DNA from: DATADD01 sp046262355
GTDB taxonomy: Bacteria > Actinomycetota > CADDZG01 > WHSQ01
Assembly (NCBI GenBank): GCA_046262355.1
Contig: JBHEMX010000061.1
Location: 57,303 to 121,302 of the forward strand
Reading direction: 5' to 3'
DNA length: 64,000 bases
A model generated the notes under the pieces. It did not search any database, had not been told where the DNA came from, and saw nothing but the letters and a program-made list of their open reading frames with translations. Below, in pieces: positions 24,932 through 33,596 of this stretch. Within the stretch, counting starts at the first letter, position 1, and each line of letters opens with the position of its first letter. A program made the translations under genes and the position numbers.

Positions 24932-26364
24932 ACGCGAAGCCGGCGCGCCGCCGCACCAAGATCATCGCAACGCTGGGCCCGGCCACGCGCGCACCTGGTG
25001 CTCTCCGGACGCTGCTCGAGGCCGGCGTCGACGTCGTTCGCCTGAACCTCGCGCACGACGATCCTCGCGCGCACCAACGAACCGCAGCGGCCGCGCGCGA
25101 CGCAGCGAAGGACCTCGACCGCGTCGTGGGGGTCCTCGTCGATCTTCCGGGTCCGAAGATGCGCACCGGACCCATCGTCGACGGAGCGGTCCTCCTCGAG
25201 GCAGAAGGAGACTTCACGCTCACCGAAGAAGAGCTTGAAGGCGACGCGGCGCGCGTGTGCACGAGCGTGGAAGGGCTCTCCGGCATGGTGTCCTCGGGCG
25301 ATGTGATCTATCTCGCCGACGGCGCGATCGTGCTCGAGGTCCGAGACACAGGCTCTTCCGACGTGCACACCTCCGTCGTGCGAGGCGGGGTGTTGCGGTC
25401 GCGCAAGGGCATGCACATCCCCCGGGCCGAGCGAGTGGTGCAGACCTTCTCGGCCACGGATCGCGACGCCTTGAAGGTTGGGCTTGGGCTCCGCGCCGAT
25501 CTCGTCGGACTTTCCTTCGTGCGCGATGCATTGGATGTGCGGCGCGTGCGCGAGGCACTGCCCAAGAGGGGCCACGTCCCCCACCTCGTCGCGAAGATAG
25601 AGACGAGCTCGGCCGTCGAGAACCTCGAGGAGATCATCGCTGAGGCCGATGCCGTGATGGTCGCGCGCGGCGACCTCGGCATCCAGACGCCGCTCAGGAG
25701 CGTTCCGCTGCTGCAGAAGGAGATCATCGACGCCTGCAATAAGGCGGGAAAGCCCGTGATAACCGCCACTCAGATGCTCGAGTCGATGACGCGCGCGCCG
25801 TTGCCGACGCGAGCCGAGGTCGCCGACGTGGCGAACGCCGTGCTCGACGGCACCGACGCCCTCATGCTGTCGGAGGAGACGGCGGTCGGCGAATATGCGC
25901 GCGAGACGGTCGCCACGATGGCCGACATCGCGTTGTCGGCCGAGGCGCGGCCGTGCGGGACCGAGCGACCGTCTCCGCGCGAGCGCAGCGACGACCGCGT
26001 CTCGTGGGCCGTGGCGCGCGCCGCGGTGGAGGCGGCGGAAGACGTCGCCGTGAGAGCGATCCTGTGTCCCACTCGCAGCGGCGCGACCCCTCGGCGCGTC
26101 GCCGCCTTTCGACCGAGCATGCCGATCATCGGTCTGTCCGGGTCGCGGGCGACGATAGGAGCGCTTGCTCTCGTGTGGGGAGTGATCCCGCTGCCGATGC
26201 CCGCTATGAAAGAGGCGCGCGATGCGCGCGAGGAGGTCGAGCGAACCACCCGCGCGAGCCGTGAGGCCGGCCTGGTGGATGCGGGGGACCTCGTCGCCGT
26301 CGCCGCCGGAAGCCCCGGACCGCGCGCCGGCCGCACCGACTACGTCCGGATAGCCCGCTGCTGA
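24928..26364 (+). CDS. pyk: pyruvate kinase, CTG start
   Basis: This 478-residue pyruvate kinase makes pyruvate and ATP from PEP. KIIATLGPAT begins at residue 11, the catalytic lysine is at 223 in VAKIETSSAVENLEEI, followed by VMVARGDLGIQ and the TQMLESM loop. No ATG, GTG or TTG precedes the essential N-terminal strand; the first such codon (25126) would delete 66 residues. CTG 24928 has GGAGG exactly 7 bases ahead and overlaps the preceding stop as CTGA, so it is the probable start. The usual NFSHG active-site segment reads NLAHD at 40-44. Confidence 0.85.
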   Translation: MNAKPARRRTKIIATLGPATRAPGALRTLLEAGVDVVRLNLAHDDPRAHQRTAAAARDAAKDLDRVVGVLVDLPGPKMRTGPIVDGAVLLEAEGDFTLTEEELEGDAARVCTSVEGLSGMVSSGDVIYLADGAIVLEVRDTGSSDVHTSVVRGGVLRSRKGMHIPRAERVVQTFSATDRDALKVGLGLRADLVGLSFVRDALDVRRVREALPKRGHVPHLVAKIETSSAVENLEEIIAEADAVMVARGDLGIQTPLRSVPLLQKEIIDACNKAGKPVITATQMLESMTRAPLPTRAEVADVANAVLDGTDALMLSEETAVGEYARETVATMADIALSAEARPCGTERPSPRERSDDRVSWAVARAAVEAAEDVAVRAILCPTRSGATPRRVAAFRPSMPIIGLSGSRATIGALALVWGVIPLPMPAMKEARDAREEVERTTRASREAGLVDAGDLVAVAAGSPGPRAGRTDYVRIARC

Positions 26365-26451
26365 CCGGGAGGTAATCTCACTGGTGTCGCCCCGTGGTGA
26401 GGCGGCCGCGAACGGTTGTTGCGATCCATGGATGCATCAAGTGGAGGGCGC

Positions 26452-27957
26452 ATGGCCACAGAGATCAAGATGCCTCAGCTCGGCGAGTCGGTCGTCGAGG
26501 GCACCATAACCAAATGGCTCAAGCAAGAGGGCGACGACGTCGATGAGGACGAGCTCCTCGTAGAGGTGTCGACCGACAAGGTCGACTCGGAGGTGCCCTC
26601 CTCCGCGGCCGGCAAGATCCAGAAGATCCTCGTTCAAGAGGGCGAGACCGTGAAGGTCGGCACTGCGATAGCGGTCGTGGGCGAGGGCGACGCAGAGTCC
26701 GGCGGCGACGGTTCCGCCGGGGAGGACGCGGACGAGGGTGCGCAAGAGGCCGAGGCGCAGCCGCAAGAGCAGGAAGAGGGCGACGACGAGGCGAAGGCCG
26801 AGGAGGAGCAGGGTGGCGACGACGTCCAGGACGATGCCGGCCGGGACGACGCTTCGGAGGCGCAGCGAAACGGGGACGCGGCCGAGGCCGCCGTCGCCTC
26901 GGAGAGGGATTCCGACGACGCGTCCGAGGAGCGCGACGAGTCCGCAACGGGCTCGGAGGAAGGGGACGCAGAGACCTCCGCCCGGGAGAAGAAAGACGGC
27001 GGCGACACGTCGAAGAGAGGGATTATCTCCCCCCTCGTGCGGCGGCTCGCGGACGAACACGGCGTCGACCTGGAAGAGGTGAGCGGAAGCGGCACGGGCG
27101 GCCGGATCCGCAAGCAGGACGTGATGAAGTTCGTCGAGCAGGGCCGGGCCAAGCCCGGCGCCAAGCCCGCGGCGCAGGCGGAGCCGAGCGAGGAGCAGGC
27201 CGCTTCGGAAGAGGCGCGCCCGGCGCGCGACGTCTCCGGGCGCGAGGAGCTTGTGCCGTGGACCAACATCAGGAGACGGACGGCGGAGCACATGGCTGCG
27301 TCGGCGCGCGAGACGGCGCGCGCGTGGAACGCGGTCGAGGCGGACTGGACGAGCTTCGTGCAACTGCGCCAGAGCGTCAAGGACTCGTTCAAGCAACGCG
27401 AGGGTTTCAACCTCACCTACATGGCGTTCCTCGGGCGAGTCATATGCGACACGTTGCTGGAGATGCCCGAGATCAACGCGACCTTCGACGAGGAGAACCA
27501 GGCGAATCTCGTCAAGCACTACGTGAACCTTGGGATAGCGGTGGCGCTCGAGGGCGGAGGGCTCATCGTGCCGGTCGTCAAGGAGGCAGACGAGAAGAAC
27601 CTCGTCGGGTTGGCGCGCGGCATCAACGACATCGTGATGCGAGCCCGGTCAAAGAAGCTGTCACCCGACGACCTCACAGGTGGAACGTTCACGATCACGA
27701 ATCCCGGCCCCTTCGGGTCGGTCATCTCCGTTCCGATCATCCCGAGAGGACAGAGCGCGATCCTCGGCTTCGAGGCGATACAGAAGCGCGTCGTGGTGAC
27801 CAAGGACGACGCGATCGCGATCCGAAGCATGGGGTTCCTCTCTCTGTCATGGGACCACCGGACGATCGACGGCGCAGAGGCGGCGCGCTTCCTGGGGCGT
27901 CTCAAGGAGAAGATAGAGACGACCGACTACTCACCCGATCTGTCGCAGTACGCGTAA
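26452..27957 (+). CDS. 2-oxoacid dehydrogenase E2 (dihydrolipoyl acyltransferase)
   Basis: This 501-residue E2 core enzyme has an N-terminal lipoyl domain with the lipoylated lysine at 43 in STDKVD, a long acidic linker (about 85-190, mostly E, D, A, Q, S), a peripheral subunit-binding domain (ISPLVRRLADEHGVDLEEVSGSGTGGRIRKQDV) and a catalytic acyltransferase domain with His469 and Asp473 in DHRTIDG. With E1alpha/E1beta downstream and lpd upstream it forms a complete complex. Branched-chain 2-oxoacids or pyruvate are the likely substrates. ATG 26452 is preferred over upstream starts because GGAGG precedes it. Confidence 0.92.
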   Translation: MATEIKMPQLGESVVEGTITKWLKQEGDDVDEDELLVEVSTDKVDSEVPSSAAGKIQKILVQEGETVKVGTAIAVVGEGDAESGGDGSAGEDADEGAQEAEAQPQEQEEGDDEAKAEEEQGGDDVQDDAGRDDASEAQRNGDAAEAAVASERDSDDASEERDESATGSEEGDAETSAREKKDGGDTSKRGIISPLVRRLADEHGVDLEEVSGSGTGGRIRKQDVMKFVEQGRAKPGAKPAAQAEPSEEQAASEEARPARDVSGREELVPWTNIRRRTAEHMAASARETARAWNAVEADWTSFVQLRQSVKDSFKQREGFNLTYMAFLGRVICDTLLEMPEINATFDEENQANLVKHYVNLGIAVALEGGGLIVPVVKEADEKNLVGLARGINDIVMRARSKKLSPDDLTGGTFTITNPGPFGSVISVPIIPRGQSAILGFEAIQKRVVVTKDDAIAIRSMGFLSLSWDHRTIDGAEAARFLGRLKEKIETTDYSPDLSQYA

Positions 27958-27967
27958 GGGGACGCAG

Positions 27968-28744
27968 GTGTCTGGCAATGACGAAAGCGCCGACGGTTCG
28001 TTGGGGGCGCGGCCGAGCCTGCTGACTGCTGCATGGTTCGGACGCGTCGACTACGCGGCGGCGTGGTCGTGGCAGCGAGAGCTTTTCCTCGCACGGCTCG
28101 ACGGCGACAGGGGGGACTCGCTCGTCCTTCTCGAGCATCCTCCGACGTACACGCTGGGACGCCGGGCGCTCGAGGATGATCTCATCTACGGAGAGGCGGA
28201 GCGTGCCGCGCGTGGGATAACGACGTACAAGGTTGATCGAGGGGGGCGCGCTACGTATCACGGGCCCGGCCAGCTCGTGGGGTATCCGATCATGGCTCTC
28301 GGCGAGCGCTACGACGTCATCACCTACCTGCGCAAGCTCGAGGAAGCCCTGATCGCGACGGCAGCGGACCTGGGCGTCGCAGCACACCGAGATGAGCAAC
28401 ACACGGGCGTCTGGGTCGGCGACAACAAGATCGCCGCGATCGGCGTCAAGATCACCCGAGGCATCACGATGCACGGCTTCGCTCTTAACGTGACGACGGA
28501 TCTGGAGATGTTCGCCGGCATCGTGCCGTGCGGCATCGAGGACCGCTGGGTGACGTCGATCGAAGCCGAGTCGGGAGTCAATTACTCGGTCAAGGAGGTC
28601 GCGGGCAGCGCGGCGGACCATCTCGGGCAGATCTTCGGGCGCGACCTCGTCTGGACCCACCCGCGCGCTCTGCTGCAGACCGGCGCCACGGGGCCGGCCG
28701 AGGTCGGGACGGGCGCCTATCCCGCTCCCTTGACCAGAGGCTGA
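27968..28744 (+). CDS. lipB: octanoyltransferase
   Basis: This 258-residue enzyme moves the octanoyl group from ACP to lipoyl domains. RGGRATYHGPGQLVGYPI is the family signature, the catalytic lysine lies in AIGVKI and the acyl-cysteine in IVPCGI. The gene sits between E2 and E1alpha, so the enzyme is made with its substrate. The GTG at 27968 lies 11 bases after the E2 stop. Confidence 0.95.
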   Translation: MSGNDESADGSLGARPSLLTAAWFGRVDYAAAWSWQRELFLARLDGDRGDSLVLLEHPPTYTLGRRALEDDLIYGEAERAARGITTYKVDRGGRATYHGPGQLVGYPIMALGERYDVITYLRKLEEALIATAADLGVAAHRDEQHTGVWVGDNKIAAIGVKITRGITMHGFALNVTTDLEMFAGIVPCGIEDRWVTSIEAESGVNYSVKEVAGSAADHLGQIFGRDLVWTHPRALLQTGATGPAEVGTGAYPAPLTRG

Positions 28745-28761
28745 AGGGGGCCTGTTCGTCG

Positions 28762-29763
28762 ATGGCGAAAGACAAGCACACCGATCTCGGCCTCAAGGCG
28801 GAGGACCTCGTCGAGATGTACAGGCTCATGCTGCTCGCCCGTCTCTGCGACGAGCGGCAATGGGCGCTCAACCGTCAGGGCAAGGCGCCGTTCGTCGTTC
28901 CTGTGTCGGGCCACGAGGCCGCGCAGGTCGGATCCGGCTGGGCGTTCGAGCGCGGCAAGGACGTCTTCTGTCCCTACTACCGCGACATGGCGCTCGCGAT
29001 GGTCGCCGGCTTCAGCGCCGAGGACGTCTTCTTGGGTCTCTTCGGCAAGTCGGGTGATCCTTCCTCCGGCGGTCGGCAGATGCCGGCGCACTGGGGCTCC
29101 AAGAGGCGAAACATCATCACGGGCTCGTCGCCGATCTCGACCCAGGTGCTGCACGCCGCCGGGATCGCCTACTCCAAGAGGTACAAACGCGAGGACGCGG
29201 TCGTGGGAACCTGGTTCGGAGAAGGTGGCACATCGGAGGGCGACTGGCACGGCGCCATGAACTTCGCGGGGATCCACAAGCTCCCCGTGGTCTTCATCTG
29301 CGAGAACAACCAGTACGCGATCAGCGTTCATGAGTCGAAGCAGGTCGCGGGACGCGTCTACAAGCGGGCGAAAGGCTACGACATGCCCGGCGCCGCGGGA
29401 GACGGCAACGACGTGCTGCAGTCCTACAAGCTCACCAGGGAGGCCGTCGACCGGGCTCGCGCCGGCGAAGGGCCCTCGCTGATCGAGCTGCGCACGTACC
29501 GCTTCTACTCGCACACGTCCGACGACGACGACCGTACTTACAGGACGCGCGAGGAGGTCGACCGATGGAGGAAGAAAGACCCGATCCGCAACTTCGAGAA
29601 GTACCTCCGCTCGGTCGAGGTTCTCGAAGAATCCAAGATCGAAGAGATGCGAGATCAGGCGCGCGAGGAGGTCGCTAAGGCGGTCGCGGCCGCCGACGAG
29701 TCCGACTTCCCCGATCCGGCGACGGCCTCGCGCAACGTCTTCGGGGACATCGAGGTCGAGTAA
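28762..29763 (+). CDS. 2-oxoacid dehydrogenase E1 alpha subunit
   Basis: This 333-residue thiamine-diphosphate subunit has the binding motif starting GEGGTSEGDWHGAMNFAG and ending ENNQYAIS, and YRFYSHTSDDDD with the phosphorylation-loop-like segment. FCPYYRDM and GRQMPAHWGS place it with branched-chain/acetoin-type E1alpha proteins. The ATG at 28762 lies 17 bases after lipB. The E1beta start follows the stop directly. Confidence 0.9.
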   Translation: MAKDKHTDLGLKAEDLVEMYRLMLLARLCDERQWALNRQGKAPFVVPVSGHEAAQVGSGWAFERGKDVFCPYYRDMALAMVAGFSAEDVFLGLFGKSGDPSSGGRQMPAHWGSKRRNIITGSSPISTQVLHAAGIAYSKRYKREDAVVGTWFGEGGTSEGDWHGAMNFAGIHKLPVVFICENNQYAISVHESKQVAGRVYKRAKGYDMPGAAGDGNDVLQSYKLTREAVDRARAGEGPSLIELRTYRFYSHTSDDDDRTYRTREEVDRWRKKDPIRNFEKYLRSVEVLEESKIEEMRDQAREEVAKAVAAADESDFPDPATASRNVFGDIEVE

Positions 29764-30747
29764 GTGGCCGTCAAGACTCTTGTGCAGACGATCCACGACA
29801 CGCTCTTCGACGAGATGAAGCGCGACGACAGGGTCATCGTGCTGGGCGAGGACGTCGGGGCGCGAGGCGGCGTGTTCCGCGTCACGATGGGCTTCCTGGA
29901 CGAGTTCGGCGAACAGCGAGTGCTCGACACCCCGCTCGACGAATGTCTGATCGCAGGCGTCGCGATCGGAATGGCGATCGACGATCTCAGACCGGTGGCG
30001 GAGATGCAGTTCGCGGACTTCATCTTCCCGGCGTTCAACCAGATCGTGTCCGAGGCAGCCAAGATCCGCTATCGGTCCAACGGCGACTTCGGCGTTCCCA
30101 TGGTCATCCGCGCGCCGTACGGCGGAGGTGTCCACGGTGCCCTGTATCACTCCCAGTCCGTCGAGGCGTTCTTCGCGCACGTCCCGGGCCTCAAGGTCGT
30201 GGCGCCGTCCACTCCGGCGGACACCAAGGGGATGTTGATCCAGGCGATCGAGGATCCCGACCCCGTTCTCTTCTTCGAGCACAAGAAGACCTATCGCCTC
30301 GTCAAGGGCGAGGTGCCCGACGAGCGGTACACGACCGAGTTCGGCAAGGCGGTCGTGCGCCGCGAGGGCTCGGACCTGACCTGCGTGTCGTACGGCCTCA
30401 TGCATCACTATGCGCTGGAGGCCGCGGAGCGCCTGGCCGGAGACGGCGTCGACGTCGAGGTGGTCGATCTGCGCAGTATCTATCCGCTCGACATGGATAC
30501 GGTGCTGTCCTCCATCGGCAAGACGAACAAGGCGATGATCGTGTACGAGGACACCAAGTTCCTCGGCGTCGGCGCCGAGGTCGCCGCACAGATCGCCGAG
30601 CGCGCACTCTTCGAGCTCGACGGGCCCATCGTGCGGATCGGCGGACCGCATGTTCCCGCCATGCCGTACTCGCCCTCGCTCGAGCACTGGTTCCTGCCCG
30701 ACGTCGATCGCATCGAGCAGGAGATGCGCAAGCTCGCGGACTTCTAG
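29764..30747 (+). CDS. 2-oxoacid dehydrogenase E1 beta subunit
   Basis: This 327-residue partner of E1alpha has LGEDVGARGGVFRVT, LDTPLDECLIAGVAIGMA, MQFADFIFPAFNQI and the YGGGVHGALYHSQS loop. Its C-terminal transketolase domain ends with MPYSPSLEHWFLPD. The GTG at 29764 comes immediately after the TAA of E1alpha with no gap, so translation is coupled. The substrate (branched-chain versus pyruvate) is not settled by sequence. Confidence 0.92.
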   Translation: MAVKTLVQTIHDTLFDEMKRDDRVIVLGEDVGARGGVFRVTMGFLDEFGEQRVLDTPLDECLIAGVAIGMAIDDLRPVAEMQFADFIFPAFNQIVSEAAKIRYRSNGDFGVPMVIRAPYGGGVHGALYHSQSVEAFFAHVPGLKVVAPSTPADTKGMLIQAIEDPDPVLFFEHKKTYRLVKGEVPDERYTTEFGKAVVRREGSDLTCVSYGLMHHYALEAAERLAGDGVDVEVVDLRSIYPLDMDTVLSSIGKTNKAMIVYEDTKFLGVGAEVAAQIAERALFELDGPIVRIGGPHVPAMPYSPSLEHWFLPDVDRIEQEMRKLADF

Positions 30748-30784
30748 GACAGCAAAGGCCTTCTCGGACGGCAAGGGCTCGGCT

Positions 30785-31963
30785 CTAGAGCTGCGAGAGT
30801 GGGAAGACGCGCCGCATGTAGTCGTCGAACTGCGGCACCGTGAACTCGTTGAGACCGTGCTCGGGGCTGAATATGACTCCCTTGGCGATGAGCCGGGCGC
30901 GTAGAGGCGCGACCCTCTCCGGTCCCGCGGCTCCGAGCTTGGTCGCGATGGCGCCGGTGCGATAGGGCCCTGCACCGAGGTCTGCCATGGCGGAGATGTA
31001 CCTGAGCTCTGCGCTCGTTACCCTGCCCACGCGCACCCGGAAGAAGTTCTCGTCGAGCTGCAGGCGCACGAGAGGAGCCGCGCCGGCGATGTCGGCCGCG
31101 GTGATGACATCGCCGTCGGCGAGATTCCACGCGTGCTTGCCGTATTCCTGGAGGAAGTAGGGGAAGCCCTCGGTGAAGCGCAGGACCTCCTCGATCGCTC
31201 CGGGTTCCCAGGTGACGCCCTCGTCCTGTGCCGGCAGCTCGAGCGCGTTGCGCGCGGCAGCATCGTCGAGGCGGCCGATGCGAGGGAAGTCGAACAGCCG
31301 CTCCGAGTAGGACTTGGCCGTGCCCGCGAGCACGGGGAGCTGAGGGAGGCCTGCCCCGACCAGCGTCAGCGGGAGGCCGCGCTGCGCCACCCGATGAAGC
31401 GCCGCGATCAGCGCCTCGAGCTCGGGCCTCTCGAGGAACTGGACCTCGTCGAGCAAGAAGGCGATGCCCGTGTCGTGCTCGCGCGCGGCCTCGCCTAGCG
31501 CCACCAAGAGGTCGCCGAGGTCCTCGCCGAGGTCCCCCGAGTCGCCCCGGCCGGCAAGGACGGCCACGTCGATGCCGATCTCCGGTCCCTCCGGGAAGCG
31601 GACCGTGAAGGCCTTGAGGACCCCTGCCGCGCTGAGCGCCTTGCGCTTCATCCGCTCGAGGGGGCTCAGCGCGAGCAGGAGACGGCGAGTCAGGCGCGCC
31701 ATCAGCAGAGCGAAGTTCGTGTCGTGGGTCACCTCCGTGCTCGCCGTCTTGTAGCCGGCGTCTTCGGCGATCGCCTCGAAGGTGGTCAGCAGCACGGTCT
31801 TGCCCACCCCTCTCAGACCGGTGATCAACATGCTCTTCTCCGGGCGGCCGAGGCGCAGCCGCTCGAGCAGCACGCGGAAGGCCTCGAGCTGACCGTCTCT
31901 GCCGCTGAGCACCGGCGGACGAGAGCCGGCTCCCGGCGTGTAGGGGTTGCGAACGGGGTCCAT
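30785..31963 (-). CDS. AAA+ ATPase of the AAA_16 / Orc1-Cdc6-like type
   Basis: This 392-residue P-loop ATPase has Walker A GLRGVGKT at 49-56, Walker B IAFLLDEVQ, a sensor-1-like LVGAG and a C-terminal winged-helix-like part ending FDDYMRRVFPLSQL. It resembles stand-alone ATP-binding proteins of Actinomycetota and archaeal Orc1/Cdc6 outgroups. No nuclease or transposase partner is adjacent. It is convergent with the E1 genes and divergent from lipA. Role unknown. Confidence 0.75.
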   Translation of the reverse strand: MDPVRNPYTPGAGSRPPVLSGRDGQLEAFRVLLERLRLGRPEKSMLITGLRGVGKTVLLTTFEAIAEDAGYKTASTEVTHDTNFALLMARLTRRLLLALSPLERMKRKALSAAGVLKAFTVRFPEGPEIGIDVAVLAGRGDSGDLGEDLGDLLVALGEAAREHDTGIAFLLDEVQFLERPELEALIAALHRVAQRGLPLTLVGAGLPQLPVLAGTAKSYSERLFDFPRIGRLDDAAARNALELPAQDEGVTWEPGAIEEVLRFTEGFPYFLQEYGKHAWNLADGDVITAADIAGAAPLVRLQLDENFFRVRVGRVTSAELRYISAMADLGAGPYRTGAIATKLGAAGPERVAPLRARLIAKGVIFSPEHGLNEFTVPQFDDYMRRVFPLSQL

Positions 31964-32074
31964 GGGCGGATCGTAACGACTTATGCAGCCCTTATCAAAG
32001 GATGTTAAGCGCCGAGTACGTCCCTACACCACCATCCCGGTCCCGTCGTCCGTGGGGGTAGCCTTGGGCACGCG

Positions 32075-33082
32075 ATGGCGAAGACCCTCATCCCCTCGAT
32101 CCGGACGCGCGACCAGATCGAGCGCGACCTCAGGCGCGGGGCTCCCCTGCACTCCGCCCCCGGGTCCGGTGCGGCTCCGCCGCTGCGCCGCCCGGAGTGG
32201 CTCAAGGTACGGGTTCGGCAGGGGGAGAACTTCCTCGAGCTGCGCAAGATCATGCGCGGACGCGGCCTCCATACCGTCTGCGAGGAGGCCGCGTGCCCCA
32301 ACATCTACGAGTGCTGGGAGGCGCGCGAGGCGACGTTCCTGCTGTGCGGCGACCTCTGCACCCGCCGGTGCGGGTTCTGCGACGTCAAGACGCACAAGCC
32401 GGAGCCGCTCGACGGCGACGAGCCCGTCAAGATCGCCGAAGCCGTCCGGCTCATGGGTCTTAGGTTCGCCGTCGTGACCGGCGTGGCACGGGACGACCTC
32501 GACGATGCGGCGTCGGCGCACTGGGCCGCGACCGTTCGAGCGATCCGCGCCGCGGTGCCACGATGCGGCATCGAGGTCCTGATCCCGGACTTCAAGGGCC
32601 GCCGAGAGCACCCGCGGGCATCGCTCGAGCGCGTCGTCGGGTCCGGTCCCGAGGTGCTCGCGCACAACCTGGAGACGGTCCCACGGCTCCACGACAAGAT
32701 CAGGCCCGGCTTCGGCTATGGCTCAAGCCTCCGGCTCTTGCGGTGGACCAAGGAGATCAAGCGAGATCAGGTCACGAAGTCGAACCTCATAGTCGGCATG
32801 GGCGAGCGTGAAGAGGAGCTGCGCGCCGCGATGAGGGACCTGCGATCGGCCGGCTGCGACGTCTTGACGATCGGCCAGTACCTGCAGCCGAGCGTGTCGT
32901 GGCACCTTCCGGTGGATCGTTGGGTTCATCCCGACGAGTTCGGTCGCCTCAAGGACTACGGCGAGGGCGAGCTCGGCTTCGCATGGGTTGAAGCGGGACC
33001 GCTCGTGCGTTCGAGCTACCACGCGGGCAGGCAGTACCGCAGCGCCGCGGCCCGCCTTCAGTGCACCCGACGGGGCACCTAG
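32075..33082 (+). CDS. lipA: lipoyl synthase
   Basis: This 335-residue radical SAM enzyme inserts two sulfurs into octanoyl groups. The auxiliary cluster motif (Cys at CEEAACPNIYEC) is followed by the radical-SAM CTRRCGFC motif, TGVARDDLDD and a C-terminal SSYHA containing the serine ligand of the auxiliary cluster. A TAGCCT box at 32059-32064 lies 10 bases before the ATG, giving a very short leader. Functional partner of lipB. Confidence 0.95.
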   Translation: MAKTLIPSIRTRDQIERDLRRGAPLHSAPGSGAAPPLRRPEWLKVRVRQGENFLELRKIMRGRGLHTVCEEAACPNIYECWEAREATFLLCGDLCTRRCGFCDVKTHKPEPLDGDEPVKIAEAVRLMGLRFAVVTGVARDDLDDAASAHWAATVRAIRAAVPRCGIEVLIPDFKGRREHPRASLERVVGSGPEVLAHNLETVPRLHDKIRPGFGYGSSLRLLRWTKEIKRDQVTKSNLIVGMGEREEELRAAMRDLRSAGCDVLTIGQYLQPSVSWHLPVDRWVHPDEFGRLKDYGEGELGFAWVEAGPLVRSSYHAGRQYRSAAARLQCTRRGT

Positions 33083-33168
33083 GCGGAACGGCATGGATGC
33101 GCCCGGATGTGACGGGCGCGACGGTTATCATCGTCGTAGGCCAGCGCAATGAAGCAGGAGGATCCTGA

Positions 33169-33468
33169 GTGACGTACGTGATCGCGGAGCCGTGCATCGG
33201 CGTGAAGGACCGTGCGTGCGTCGACGAGTGTCCCGTCGACTGCATCTACGAGGGGGTGGACCAGCTCTACATCCACCCGGAGGAGTGCGTCGACTGTGAT
33301 GCCTGCCTCCCGGCCTGCCCCGTCGACGCCATCTTTCCCGCGGATTCGGTTCCTGCCGAGTGGGCCGAGTACACGGCGGGCAACGTCCAGTGGTTCGAGG
33401 ACAATCCGGAGGCGTCCGGCGGAGCGATGGAAAGCCCCTTCGCTCCCGCGGAGGAACGCGGCGAGTAG
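33169..33468 (+). CDS. fdxA: 7Fe-type ferredoxin
   Basis: This 99-residue ferredoxin has one cluster set in CIGVKDRACVDECPVDC and a second in CVDCDACLPACPVDA, the pattern of 3Fe-4S/4Fe-4S ferredoxins of Actinomycetota. It probably accepts electrons from KorAB, whose genes start 128 bases downstream. The GTG at 33169 has AGGAGG ahead, and TATCAT at 33126-33131 may be its -10. Confidence 0.92.
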   Translation: MTYVIAEPCIGVKDRACVDECPVDCIYEGVDQLYIHPEECVDCDACLPACPVDAIFPADSVPAEWAEYTAGNVQWFEDNPEASGGAMESPFAPAEERGE

Positions 33469-33545
33469 TTCAAGCGCTTGTAGTCTCGGGCGGCGGACTG
33501 CTGCGCCGAGGCCCGACGAACGGTCTTCGATCTCGCGCGCGCTGA

Positions 33546-33551
33546 TACGAT
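33546..33551 (+). promoter_or_regulatory. extended -10 of korAB
   Basis: TACGAT preceded by TGA gives a TGnTACGAT extended -10 element 46 bases before the korA ATG. The leader then carries GGAGG at about 33583. It suggests that korAB has its own promoter separate from the ferredoxin gene. Confidence 0.4.
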
Positions 33552-33596
33552 GAGCGGGCCAGTAGGTCAATTCAACGCCCTCGGAGGCGATCCTCG

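Noticed and set aside
25126..26364. Pyruvate kinase starting at GTG 25126
   Set aside because: It would remove 66 residues including the first barrel strand and the NLAHD active-site segment, which are present in frame upstream.
28717..30975. A 752-codon open frame on the minus strand across E1 alpha and beta
   Set aside because: Fully antisense to two well-conserved enzyme genes and without recognisable domains.
30785..31963. AAA ATPase as part of a defence or mobile system
   Set aside because: No nuclease, transposase or toxin-like neighbour; it sits among housekeeping genes.
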